Shown piece by piece: positions 1 through 6,287 of a DNA stretch of 7,289 bases. The stretch's first letter is position 1, and each line of letters begins with the position of its first letter. A model generated the notes under the pieces. It saw only the letters and a list, made by a program, of their open reading frames with translations. It was not told the origin of the DNA and made no database searches. A program made the translations under genes and the position numbers. Source of the stretch: an uncultured Phascolarctobacterium sp. (GTDB taxonomy: Bacteria; Bacillota; Negativicutes; Acidaminococcales; Acidaminococcaceae); the NCBI GenBank assembly GCA_949287345.1, contig CASEGD010000076.1, positions 1 to 7,289 on the forward strand, written 5' to 3'.

Positions 1-132
1 TTCGCTTAACGCGCGGATAAATTGCGGAATATTGTTTTCTATCGGGCAGCCTGTCCTGCACAGCGGACGGGCACAGTTTAAACAGCGCCTTGCTTCGTTA
101 ATAGCTTCGGAAGTAGTCATGCGCCTGCTCAT
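1..132 (-). CDS. Glutamate synthase small-subunit-like FAD/Fe-S oxidoreductase, N-terminal fragment (partial)
   Basis: Only the first 44 codons are in the window; the gene continues past the left edge. The fragment shows C17-x2-C20-x4-C25-x3-C29-P followed by I-x3-IPQFI. This is the N-terminal [4Fe-4S]-binding domain (Fer4_20 / dihydroprymidine dehydrogenase domain II) found in glutamate synthase small subunits, NADPH-dependent ferredoxin reductase-like proteins and related FAD oxidoreductases. In the family the iron-sulfur clusters link an FAD/NAD(P)H module to a partner subunit. I chose the ATG at 130-132 because a GAGGTG ribosome site sits 7 nt upstream; an in-frame ATG four codons later (118-120) lacks such a site. 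A good promoter lies upstream (196-225). The family is clear, but the exact member cannot be decided from 44 residues. Confidence 0.8.
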   Translation of the reverse strand, partial: MSRRMTTSEAINEARRCLNCARPLCRTGCPIENNIPQFIRALSE

Positions 133-195
133 TATTCTTCACCTCGTGTTGTATTTTATCTGTTTTTAAACGGCGTTAAAATTTGTTGCTAATTT

Positions 196-225
196 ATTTT
201 AGCATAATCAGGCGCTAAAGTGCAA
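196..225 (-). promoter_or_regulatory. Sigma-A-type promoter for the leftward oxidoreductase gene
   Basis: On the minus strand TTGCAC (220-225) and TAAAAT (196-201) are separated by 18 bp, with an extended TGC just before the -10. Transcription would start near 189, leaving a leader of about 57 nt. Confidence 0.6.
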
Positions 226-303
226 ACAACTTTACAAAATATCGTGGCAGAAAATTAAATTTACATTAAAGAGAACTTGATGATTAGAAAAATCGCATAT
301 TTG

Positions 304-312
304 TGTTATAAT
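304..312 (+). promoter_or_regulatory. Extended -10 promoter element for the amidohydrolase operon
   Basis: TGT-TATAAT at 304-312 is a perfect extended -10. No good -35 lies at 16-18 bp, as is common for extended -10 promoters. The start would be near 319, about 35 nt before the amidohydrolase start codon. Confidence 0.5.
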
Positions 313-353
313 AATAGTATATTTTATTTAATTTGGTAAAGGAGAAAAGCGTT

Positions 354-1661
354 GTGAATAAAGATGAATTAAAAGCTAAAGTGTGTGCGGCTATTGACGA
401 TTATAAAGATAAAATTGCCGCTATCGCCGACAGTATAGCTGATGAGCCGGAGCTTGGCTTTAAAGAAGTAAAAACATCTGCCAAAGTTGCGGCGTTTATG
501 CGTGAGCTTGGTATTGAACCGCAAACAGGCCTTGCTATTACCGGTGTAAAAGCAAGGGTGAAAGGAGCAAAACAGGGCCCGACAGCTGCTGTTTTGGGAG
601 AACTTGATGCTGTCGGCTGCCCGGACAGCTGCAAGGCCGATCCGCTTACAGGTGCTGCTCATGCCTGTGGCCATAACTTGCAGATTGCAGTAATGCTGGC
701 TGTTTGCTGTGGCATTGTAAAGTCCGGTGCCGCACAATATTTCAGTGGTGATGCTGTATTTTTCGGCGTACCGGCGGAAGAGTATGTTGAAATTGAATAT
801 CGCAAACGCCTTGCTGAAGAAGGCAGGATACACTTTTTAAGCGGCAAAGGTCAGCTTATTTATGAAGGTGCTTTTGATGACATTGACATGGCAATGCAGA
901 TGCACGCCGATAAAAATATGCCGGAGCCTACTGTTTCTGTTGGTGAATCAAGCAATGGTTTTATCGGTAAAACCATTCAATATGTGGGCAAAACTTCGCA
1001 CGCGGCAGATGCACCGGATCAGGGAATTAATGCACTTAACGCTGCTATGTTGGGGCTGATGGGCATTAACGCACTGCGTGAAACTTTCCGCGAGCGTGAT
1101 GTAGTGCGTGTACATCCGATTATTACCAAAGGCGGCGACCTTGTTAACAGCGTTCCTGCTGATGTGCGCATTGAAACCTATGTGCGTGCCAAAACAATGG
1201 AAGCAATTGAACAAACACATCATAAAGTTGATGCGGCTTTAAAAGCTGGCGGCGATGCAATCGGTGCACAAACCATTATTCACACTTTACCGGGTATGCT
1301 GCCTTTATCATGCAATAAAACCATGAATGAGCTTTTTGTAAAAAATGCCCAAATTGCCAATCCACAGGTTAATGTTAAGGACGCAGGGCATTTCAGTGCA
1401 TCTACCGATATGGGAGATGTATCGCACCTGATGCCGGTAATTCATCCGTTTATCGGTGGCGTGGACGGCTTTTTACATACAGCGGATTTTCACGTTGTAG
1501 ATTTTGATGCTGCTGTTATTTTGCCAGCTAAAGCTTTTGCCATGATGCTGGTAGACCTTTTGGCAGACGATGCCGCAGAAGGCAAAAAAATACTGGCAGA
1601 ACATAAGCCGCTTATGACGAAGAAAGAATATATTGAAAAGCTGGAAAGCTATTTCAGTTAA
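354..1661 (+). CDS. M20-family metallo-amidohydrolase (AbgB/M20D-like)
   Basis: A 435-residue cytoplasmic metal-dependent hydrolase of the M20 peptidase/amidohydrolase family, whose members cleave the amide bond of N-acyl amino acids or p-aminobenzoyl-glutamate. Visible motifs are ELDAV (83-87), HACGHN (103-108), PAEE (140-143), MQMHAD (H184) and FLHTADF (H375). By analogy with M20D enzymes, C105, H107, E143, H184 and H375 would bind the metals and E142 would be the catalytic base. The stretch around residues 190-300 fits the family's dimerisation domain. I set the start at GTG 354 because AAAGGAG (338-344) lies 9 nt upstream; the longer frame from TTG 333 would place that ribosome site inside the gene. 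It is the first gene of an apparent operon with two membrane proteins (18-bp gap to the next), which suggests that its substrate or product is transported. No signal peptide. Substrate unknown. Confidence 0.85.
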   Translation: MNKDELKAKVCAAIDDYKDKIAAIADSIADEPELGFKEVKTSAKVAAFMRELGIEPQTGLAITGVKARVKGAKQGPTAAVLGELDAVGCPDSCKADPLTGAAHACGHNLQIAVMLAVCCGIVKSGAAQYFSGDAVFFGVPAEEYVEIEYRKRLAEEGRIHFLSGKGQLIYEGAFDDIDMAMQMHADKNMPEPTVSVGESSNGFIGKTIQYVGKTSHAADAPDQGINALNAAMLGLMGINALRETFRERDVVRVHPIITKGGDLVNSVPADVRIETYVRAKTMEAIEQTHHKVDAALKAGGDAIGAQTIIHTLPGMLPLSCNKTMNELFVKNAQIANPQVNVKDAGHFSASTDMGDVSHLMPVIHPFIGGVDGFLHTADFHVVDFDAAVILPAKAFAMMLVDLLADDAAEGKKILAEHKPLMTKKEYIEKLESYFS

Positions 1662-1679
1662 TTATCAGGGGGGATTATT

Positions 1680-2480
1680 GTGTATAATTTTAAGTTGCAC
1701 GCCATAGTGCTAATTTTGATTATTGCTGCTGAAATGATTGGCAATATTTCTTTTAAAATAGGTATTGGTACTATTGTACTTTTGCCGATGCTGTACGCGT
1801 TGATTATGGGCATTTTTACAGCTCCTAAGTTTTTAAAAATTGTTAATTTGAAAGATATGAATGATGCGAGTTCGCTTATCGGTATTACGCTTATGCTTTT
1901 AATGGCACGCTATGGAACTTTGGTAGGACCTACATTGCCTGAAATTTTAAAAGCTTCCCCGGCACTTGTTTTGCAGGAATTTGGTAACCTCGGTACAGTG
2001 CTGCTTGGCATTCCTGTTGCAATGTACTTTGGTTTAAAACGCGAAGCTATCGGCGCAGCACATTCTATTGCCCGCGAACCGAACGTGGCTCTTATCGGCG
2101 AACGCTATGGTCTTGACAGTGCTGAAGGACGCGGAGTTATGGGTGTTTATATCAGCGGCACTGTATTTGGTACAATTTTCTTTGGTATTTTGGCAAGCCT
2201 TGCCGCAGCGTATCTGCCTGTTCATCCTTATGCGCTGGCAATGGCAGCAGGCGTAGGCTCCGCTAGTATGATGACCGCAGCAGTTGGTTCGCTTACGGTA
2301 ATGTATCCTGATATGGCAGAACAGATTGCGGCATTTGGTGCAGCAAGCAATATGCTTTCCGGCCTTGACGGTGTGTATATGTCCATTTGGATGGCACTGC
2401 CGCTTAGTGAATGGCTTTATAAGAGAATTTATAAATTTAAATATGGTGTTGAACCTTCCGGGGAGGATGCTGCAAAATGA
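1680..2480 (+). CDS. DUF3100-family integral membrane protein, putative transporter subunit
   Basis: A 266-residue polytopic membrane protein starting at GTG 1680, with AGGGGGGA (1667-1674) about 6 nt upstream. Hydrophobic segments lie roughly at residues 5-24, 28-48, 66-86, 95-118, 152-175, 182-206 and 213-240. A polar, conserved-looking stretch (AREPNVALIGERYGLDS, around 130-147) separates the two halves. Glycine/serine-rich GVGSASMMTAAVGS (around 190-205) looks like a discontinuous transport helix. From memory it matches the DUF3100 family, whose function is unknown. It follows the amidohydrolase by 18 bp, and its stop overlaps the next start (ATGA at 2477-2480), so the three genes are very likely co-expressed. 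I infer a role in moving the amidohydrolase's substrate or product, as AbgT does beside AbgAB, but this is not shown by sequence. Confidence 0.8.
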   Translation: MYNFKLHAIVLILIIAAEMIGNISFKIGIGTIVLLPMLYALIMGIFTAPKFLKIVNLKDMNDASSLIGITLMLLMARYGTLVGPTLPEILKASPALVLQEFGNLGTVLLGIPVAMYFGLKREAIGAAHSIAREPNVALIGERYGLDSAEGRGVMGVYISGTVFGTIFFGILASLAAAYLPVHPYALAMAAGVGSASMMTAAVGSLTVMYPDMAEQIAAFGAASNMLSGLDGVYMSIWMALPLSEWLYKRIYKFKYGVEPSGEDAAK

Positions 2481-2923
2481 CTTTAAAAGATTCGCTTATA
2501 GTATTATTTATCGTTGGAGCAATGTCGTTAGTTGCCAATGTTATCGGAACGCCTTATGGCGTCATTGAATCAATTCCCGGTCTGTTAATTTTAATTGCTA
2601 TGGCTATTACTGGTATGGCAATGGCCAAGTTTTTGCCCGGCAATATTCCGGCTGTTGCTTATGTGGTAACGCTGGCTTGTCTGCTTTCATATCCCGGTGT
2701 TCCCGGTAGTGAGTATGTAAACGCATACGTTAAAAAAGTTGGCTTTTTGCAGTTGTGCACGCCAATTCTGGCGTATGCCGGTGTTTCTATAGGCAAGGAC
2801 TTGGACGCATTCGCAAAAAGCGGCTGGCGAATTGTTGTTATTTCCTGCATAGTTTTTATCGGTACCTATATCGGATCAGCAGTTATTGCACAGTGCATTT
2901 TAAAAGCGTTGGGACAAATCTAA
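2477..2923 (+). CDS. Small integral membrane protein, likely partner of the DUF3100 protein
   Basis: A 148-residue protein made almost entirely of hydrophobic helices, roughly at residues 6-24, 30-50, 57-76, 88-108 and 118-143. The start ATG overlaps the upstream TGA as ATGA. The ribosome site GGGGAGGA (2460-2467) lies inside the end of the upstream gene, 9 nt away, which implies translational coupling and possibly fixed stoichiometry. I do not recognise a named family. The pairing of a larger and a smaller membrane protein resembles split two-subunit carriers such as MadL/MadM, or pairs such as LrgA/LrgB, in organisation only; no homology is claimed. No clear intrinsic terminator follows before the next promoter at 2971. 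Confidence 0.8.
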   Translation: MTLKDSLIVLFIVGAMSLVANVIGTPYGVIESIPGLLILIAMAITGMAMAKFLPGNIPAVAYVVTLACLLSYPGVPGSEYVNAYVKKVGFLQLCTPILAYAGVSIGKDLDAFAKSGWRIVVISCIVFIGTYIGSAVIAQCILKALGQI

Positions 2924-2970
2924 ACGGCATAACTTTTTCGCCACTTTGTATTTTTATCGCCCGTAGCATA

Positions 2971-2999
2971 TTGAATTTGCGGCGGGGATAAAGTAAAAT
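2971..2999 (+). promoter_or_regulatory. Sigma-A-type promoter for the 148-residue orphan gene
   Basis: TTGAAT (2971-2976), 17-bp spacer, TAAAAT (2994-2999). Start expected near 3006, about 26 nt before the ATG at 3032. Confidence 0.65.
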
Positions 3000-3031
3000 T
3001 AAATATAGATTTAAATATGGAGGTAAATATT

Positions 3032-3478
3032 ATGTCCGAAATTTTAGCAACTGCTGAATTTTCCAGCGTCATTCATAATAACGAAGTTTGCGATGAAATC
3101 GTAAAATGGGGCAACGCTAACGGCTACCCGCTGACGAAGGCAAAACTTTATAATTCGCTCGGCGGCGCTTATGTCGGCTTTGCGCCGGGATACATGATTA
3201 AGGCAACCCGCCGTCCGCCTGTTCCCGGCGGTTGGGATGTTGTTGTGGAAACTTACGAAGCAGAAACCCGCATCATTCCGCTGAATGTAAACAACGAAAC
3301 CGGCGAAACCAACCGCTTCATTTTAAAAATGATTGAAGAATACAAAAAAGAAGGCCTGACTATGGAGATGGCTGAAACCTGGTACGAATCCTACGGCACT
3401 TACCTGCGCGATTTGAAAGTTACCGGCCATCCGATTTTAATCAACGCCTTCGAGGACTTCATCGAAAACATGCGTTAA
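3032..3478 (+). CDS. Hypothetical protein, 148 residues, monocistronic
   Basis: I do not recognise this protein. It is soluble in appearance, with no signal peptide or membrane segment. The middle is rich in Gly/Pro/aromatic residues (YNSLGGAYVGFAPGYM and RRPPVPGGWDV, about 41-71), followed by a beta-like stretch and an amphipathic, acidic C-terminal half (EEYKKEGLTMEMAETWYESYG, broken here by no obvious repeat). The start at ATG 3032 is chosen because GGAGGT (3019-3024) lies 7 nt upstream; an in-frame ATG at 3017 overlaps that ribosome site and has none of its own. It stands alone between its own promoter (2971-2999) and a strong terminator (3489-3524), so it is an independent transcription unit. 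Base and codon use resemble the neighbours, which argues for a resident gene. Confidence 0.8.
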   Translation: MSEILATAEFSSVIHNNEVCDEIVKWGNANGYPLTKAKLYNSLGGAYVGFAPGYMIKATRRPPVPGGWDVVVETYEAETRIIPLNVNNETGETNRFILKMIEEYKKEGLTMEMAETWYESYGTYLRDLKVTGHPILINAFEDFIENMR

Positions 3479-3488
3479 CAGCAAAACC

Positions 3489-3524
3489 AAAAGCACTTCA
3501 CCATTACGGCTGAAGTGCTTTTTT
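3489..3524. terminator. Bidirectional intrinsic terminator between the convergent orphan gene and ABC-F gene
   Basis: A perfect 12-bp stem, AAAAGCACTTCA (3489-3500) with TGAAGTGCTTTT (3511-3522), and a 10-nt loop. It is followed by a T run on the plus strand. Read leftward it has TTTTGGTTTTG after the stem, so it also serves the ABC-F gene ending at 3534. Confidence 0.85.
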
Positions 3525-3533
3525 ATGTCCGTT

Positions 3534-5090
3534 TTAAATTACTTTCGTCGTCCAGTCCTCAATGTTCCAGACGGCGGTTACCCAGTCTTCGTAAAATTCC
3601 GGCTCGTGCGATACCAGAAGCACGCTGCCCTTAAAATCAATCAGCGCGCGTTTAAGTTCCGCTTTGGCGTCCACGTCCAAATGGTTAGTAGGTTCGTCCA
3701 GCACCAGCCAGTTGACGTTTTTCAGCATCAGCTTGCACAGGCGCACCTTGGCAGCTTCGCCGCCGCTTAAAACAAACACTTTGCTGGTAATATGTTCGTT
3801 GGTCAGTCCGCAGGCTGCCAGTGCGGCGCGTACTTCGTAGTTCGTCATGCCGGGGTACTCGTTCCACACATCTTCCAGCGCCGTGTTTTCGTTTTTGTCG
3901 CGTTCTTCCTGCTCAAAATAACCCGGCTCCAAAAACTGGCCCAATTCAATTTTTCCGCTTATGGGCGGGATAATGCCTAAAATCGTTTTCAGCAGTGTGG
4001 TTTTGCCCAAACCGTTTACGCCGCGGATGGCAATTTTCTGCCCGCATTCGATTTTAAAGCTGACGGGGCGGGTAAGCGGCGAATCATAGCCCAGCACCAA
4101 ATCTTCGGCAACGGCCAGATAACGGCTCGGCGTGCGCGCTTCTTTAAACTGGAAGTGCGCTTTCGGCTTTTCGCGCGGCTTTTCAATCATTTCCATTTTG
4201 TCCAGCTTTTTCTGGCGGCTCTTGGCCATGTTGGTGGTTGCCACGCGCGCCTTGTTGCGGGCAATGAAGTCCTCCAGCCTGGCAACTTCCTGCTGCTGGC
4301 GTTCGTAAGCGGCTTCCTTCTGCGCCTTGTAAATGGCGTACATTTCCTGGAACTTGTCGTAGTTGCCGGTGTAGCGCGTCAGCTCGCAGTTTTCCAGATG
4401 GTAAATGACGTTGACGACTTTGTTTAAAAAGCTGATGTCGTGGCTTATTAAAATAAAAGCATTTTCGTAGTTCTGCAAAAACTTCGTCAGCCATTCAATG
4501 TGTTCCACATCAAGGTAGTTGGTCGGTTCGTCCAAAAGCAAAATGGAGGAGTTCTGCAAAAGCAGCTTGGTCAGTAAAACCTTGCTGCGCTGGCCGCCGC
4601 TCAATTCTGATACGTCGCGGTCCAGTCCGATGCTGCCAAGCCCTAAACCATTAGCTGTTTCTTCAATCTTGCTGTCCAGCGAATAAAAGCCGCCGTGCTC
4701 CAGCTCCGTCTGGATTTCGCCGACGGTTTCCATCATTTTATCCATTTCTTCCGGCGTGGCGTCGCCCATTTTTTCGTAAAGCTCCAGCATTTCCGCTTCC
4801 ATTTTGTACATCTCGTCAAAAGCGGTGCGCAAAACCTCACGGATGGTCATGCCCTTCTGCAAAGTGCTTTGCTGGTCAAGGTAGCCGACAGTTACCTTGC
4901 CGGGCCATTCAACCTTGCCTTCATCCGGCAGCGTGTGGCCGGTAACAATATTTAAAAAGGTCGATTTACCTTCGCCGTTGGCGCCGACGAGGCCGACATG
5001 CTCGCCGCGCATCAGCTTAAAGGAAACGTTCTCTAAAATCTGGCGTCCGCCAAAGGAATGCGATACATTGGTGACATTTAAATAGCTCAC
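3534..5090 (-). CDS. ABC-F family ATPase (translation factor type)
   Basis: A 518-residue soluble protein with two ABC ATPase domains and no membrane segments, the hallmark of ABC-F proteins that act on ribosomes. Domain 1: Walker A GANGEGKST (36-44), signature LSGGQ (163-167), Walker B ILLLDE (183-188). Domain 2: Walker A GVNGLGKTT (357-365), signature LSGGE (441-445), Walker B WLVLDE (461-466). Between them is a charged linker (about 245-320, with RNKARVATTNMAKSRQKKLDKM in two helices) equivalent to the P-site tRNA interaction motif. Length fits the housekeeping YbiT/YkpA-like size class; there is no long C-terminal extension. I start it at GTG 5088-5090 because AGAGAGGA lies 7 nt upstream; the longer frame to 5153 runs through the promoter. 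The subfamily cannot be fixed by eye, so a resistance role is neither shown nor excluded. Confidence 0.92.
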   Translation of the reverse strand: MSYLNVTNVSHSFGGRQILENVSFKLMRGEHVGLVGANGEGKSTFLNIVTGHTLPDEGKVEWPGKVTVGYLDQQSTLQKGMTIREVLRTAFDEMYKMEAEMLELYEKMGDATPEEMDKMMETVGEIQTELEHGGFYSLDSKIEETANGLGLGSIGLDRDVSELSGGQRSKVLLTKLLLQNSSILLLDEPTNYLDVEHIEWLTKFLQNYENAFILISHDISFLNKVVNVIYHLENCELTRYTGNYDKFQEMYAIYKAQKEAAYERQQQEVARLEDFIARNKARVATTNMAKSRQKKLDKMEMIEKPREKPKAHFQFKEARTPSRYLAVAEDLVLGYDSPLTRPVSFKIECGQKIAIRGVNGLGKTTLLKTILGIIPPISGKIELGQFLEPGYFEQEERDKNENTALEDVWNEYPGMTNYEVRAALAACGLTNEHITSKVFVLSGGEAAKVRLCKLMLKNVNWLVLDEPTNHLDVDAKAELKRALIDFKGSVLLVSHEPEFYEDWVTAVWNIEDWTTKVI

Positions 5091-5124
5091 GTTAAAATCC
5101 TCTCTTAAAATAGCGATATGCACA

Positions 5125-5153
5125 ATTTTATCGTAAACGGCGGCTTTTTGCAA
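5125..5153 (-). promoter_or_regulatory. Sigma-A-type promoter for the ABC-F gene
   Basis: On the minus strand TTGCAA (5148-5153), 17-bp spacer, TAAAAT (5125-5130). Start near 5118, giving a short leader of about 28 nt. Its presence supports the GTG start at 5090 over the upstream frame extension. Confidence 0.7.
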
Positions 5154-5211
5154 AGGATTTTTAACGGCGGCGCAGAATATAACAAATATTTAACAGGAGA
5201 GGGTTGATAAC

Positions 5212-5679
5212 ATGATTTTTGGACATAAAACCGATATTGAAAAATTACTGCCTTACGTCAGCGAAGACTTACAAAAAGCGCTTAAATATCTGGCAGCGAC
5301 GGATTTTACCAAAGTGCCTAACGGCAGATACGAGCTGGACGGCGAAAAAATGTACGCCAACGTAGATACCTACACGACGGAGGACAGCAGCAAAAAGAAA
5401 CCGGAAGCGCATAATAAATACATCGACGTGCAGTACCTTGGCAAAGGCACGGAAAAGATTTATTTTGCGCGGCGCATGGCTGACGTGAAAGTTGTGGAGG
5501 ATTACGCCGCCGAACGCGACCTGCTGTTTTTTGAAAACATCGCCGAAAAAGACAGCGTTGTTTTAAACGCGGGCGACTTTGCCGTACTGTTTCCGTGGGA
5601 GTTGCACCGCCCCGGCTGCAACGCTGCGGAAACGCCGAGTGACGTGCAGAAAATCGTTGTAAAAATCGCCGTAAAATAA
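5212..5679 (+). CDS. YhcH/YjgK/YiaL (DUF386) family cupin protein
   Basis: A 155-residue cytoplasmic beta-barrel protein matching the YhcH/YjgK/YiaL family (TabA, NanQ and EbgC are relatives), at the usual length of about 150 residues. Family marks are the opening MIFG, the block KPEAHNKYIDVQYLGKG (63-79) holding the likely metal ligands E65 and H67, and the late GDFAVLFPWELHRPG (121-135) with H132. Members bind a metal in the cupin pocket; some are sugar anomerases for sialic acid, others affect biofilm formation. No sugar-catabolic genes are adjacent here, so the substrate cannot be inferred. The ribosome site AGGAGAGGG (5195-5203) lies 8-12 nt before the ATG. It is divergent from the ABC-F gene with a 121-bp intergenic region; a TATAAC at 5178-5183 is the best, but weak, promoter candidate. 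Confidence 0.88.
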   Translation: MIFGHKTDIEKLLPYVSEDLQKALKYLAATDFTKVPNGRYELDGEKMYANVDTYTTEDSSKKKPEAHNKYIDVQYLGKGTEKIYFARRMADVKVVEDYAAERDLLFFENIAEKDSVVLNAGDFAVLFPWELHRPGCNAAETPSDVQKIVVKIAVK

Positions 5680-5704
5680 TTTTTAAAAATTTTTCAAAAA
5701 AGTG

Positions 5705-5733
5705 TTGACAAGAAGGCGCTGAAACCGTATAAT
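5705..5733 (+). promoter_or_regulatory. Perfect-consensus promoter of the tRNA operon
   Basis: TTGACA (5705-5710), exactly 17 bp, TATAAT (5728-5733): a full consensus sigma-A promoter placed 30 bp before the first tRNA, as expected for stable RNA genes. Start expected near 5740. Confidence 0.92.
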
Positions 5734-5740
5734 AGCATAT

Positions 5741-5754
5741 GTGGTCAGCACCAC
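5741..5754 (+). other. 5' leader hairpin of the tRNA transcript
   Basis: GTGGT-CAGC-ACCAC forms a perfect 5-bp stem with a 4-nt loop, starting within a base or two of the predicted transcription start. It may protect the 5' end or guide leader removal; that role is only an inference. Confidence 0.4.
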
Positions 5755-5762
5755 AGTGAAAT

Positions 5763-5838
5763 TCCCCGATAGTTCAGCCGGTAGAACACCTGACTGTTAA
5801 TCAGGGCGTCGTAGGTTCGAGTCCTACTCGGGGAGCCA
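5763..5838 (+). tRNA. tRNA-Asn (anticodon GTT)
   Basis: The acceptor stem TCCCCGA (5763-5769) pairs with TCGGGGA (5828-5834), followed by discriminator G and encoded CCA. The anticodon stem CCTGA/TCAGG encloses loop CTGTTAA with GTT at 5796-5798. The T arm carries GTTCGAGTC. First gene of a three-tRNA operon; 3-nt spacer to the next. Confidence 0.97.
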
Positions 5839-5841
5839 CCT

Positions 5842-5916
5842 GGCCGGTTGGTCAAGCGGTTAAGACACCGCCCTTTCACGGCGGTATCGGGGGTTCGATT
5901 CCCCCACCGGTCACCA
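5842..5916 (+). tRNA. tRNA-Glu (anticodon TTC)
   Basis: The acceptor stem GGCCGGT (5842-5848) pairs with ACCGGTC, followed by A and encoded CCA. The anticodon stem CCGCC/GGCGG encloses CTTTCAC with TTC at 5875-5877. The T stem GGGGG/CCCCC is perfect. Confidence 0.97.
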
Positions 5917-5919
5917 TTC

Positions 5920-5995
5920 GGGCGCTTAGCTCAGCTGGGAGAGCGTCTGCCTTACAAGCAGAATGTCAGCGGTTCGATCCCGTTAGCGCCCACCA
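5920..5995 (+). tRNA. tRNA-Val (anticodon TAC)
   Basis: The acceptor stem GGGCGCT (5920-5926) pairs with AGCGCCC, followed by A and encoded CCA. The anticodon stem TCTGC/GCAGA encloses CTTACAA with TAC at 5953-5955. Last tRNA of the operon; no terminator directly follows, so transcription likely continues into the structured segment at 6027. Confidence 0.97.
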
Positions 5996-6026
5996 TCGAA
6001 AATCAGCAGTCTTCTAACAGCAGATG

Positions 6027-6178
6027 AAAGCAAACGGTTTGTGCTATTAGGCGACAGCTAAAACTGCGTCGGCTGAATTTATGGTAATAAATTTCAGGAG
6101 CCCAGCCGCGCAACCTGGGCGGAATCGGAGAAGACGCAGCATTTTAGCCGAGCCGTAATAGTATAAACCGTTTGCTTT
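6027..6178 (+). ncRNA. Candidate structured RNA of unknown family, downstream of the tRNA operon
   Basis: About 152 nt whose ends pair. Outer helix: 6027-6040 with 6165-6178 is 14 perfect pairs, continued by 6041-6049 with 6156-6164 (nine pairs including two G-U), 23 in a row. Inner helices: GGC 6050-6052/GCC 6152-6154; GCTAAAA 6057-6063/TTTTAGC 6142-6148; TGCGTC 6065-6070/GACGCA 6133-6138. These lead to a junction with two hairpins: 6073-6082/6087-6097 (one bulge, GGTA loop) and GCCCAG 6100-6105/CTGGGC 6115-6120 (9-nt loop). No open reading frame with a ribosome site covers it, and no clear promoter lies between tRNA-Val and 6027, so it is probably processed from the tRNA transcript. It lacks the large central bubble of 6S RNA and the signatures I know for SRP RNA, RNase P RNA, tmRNA and T-boxes. 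Strand is inferred from the tRNA direction and the G-U pairs. Confidence 0.6.
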
Positions 6179-6220
6179 TGATAACGAGTAAAATTGTAAT
6201 CCTTAATGTAGTTTTATTAT

Positions 6221-6249
6221 TTGCTTTCTTACATAACCCGTGCTATAAT
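6221..6249 (+). promoter_or_regulatory. Promoter of the antitoxin small RNA
   Basis: TTGCTT (6221-6226), 17 bp, TATAAT (6244-6249), with an extended TGC just before the -10. Start expected at about A6256. Confidence 0.8.
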
Positions 6250-6257
6250 AAAGGCAC

Positions 6258-6283
6258 AAAAGGTTGGTATGTCGTTCATTGGC
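6258..6283 (+). repeat. Direct repeat copy A (in the antisense RNA)
   Basis: AAAAGGTTG (6258-6266), 6 nt, CGTTCATTGGC (6273-6283). The same two blocks in the same order occur in copy B (6404-6432) with a 9-nt gap. TAC follows both copies (after one extra base here). Equivalent in position to the DRa/DRb repeats of par(pAD1). Confidence 0.9.
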
Positions 6284-6287
6284 ATAC

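Noticed and set aside
333..353. TTG start 7 codons upstream for the amidohydrolase
   Set aside because: The AAAGGAG ribosome site (338-344) would be inside the coding region; GTG 354 has correct spacing from it.
5091..5153. N-terminal extension of the ABC-F protein to the ATG at 5153
   Set aside because: The extension covers the promoter elements (5125-5153), has no ribosome site, and the family's N-terminus begins at the GTG.
5148..5183. Promoter for the YhcH-like gene using TTGCAA 5148 and TATAAC 5178
   Set aside because: The spacer is 24 bp, too long for sigma-A; the TTGCAA is palindromic and fits the leftward ABC-F promoter at 17 bp.
5680..5702. Terminator after the YhcH-like gene
   Set aside because: The stretch is A/T-only with no GC-rich stem; transcription may simply run into the tRNA operon.
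6027..6178. Assignment of the structured RNA as 6S RNA
   Set aside because: 6S has a large central bubble in a single rod; this element ends in a junction with two hairpins and has only small internal loops.
6027..6178. A transposon remnant or MITE explaining the 14-bp perfect terminal inverted repeat
   Set aside because: The pairing continues inward through G-U pairs and several nested helices, no flanking target duplication is visible, and no transposase is nearby.
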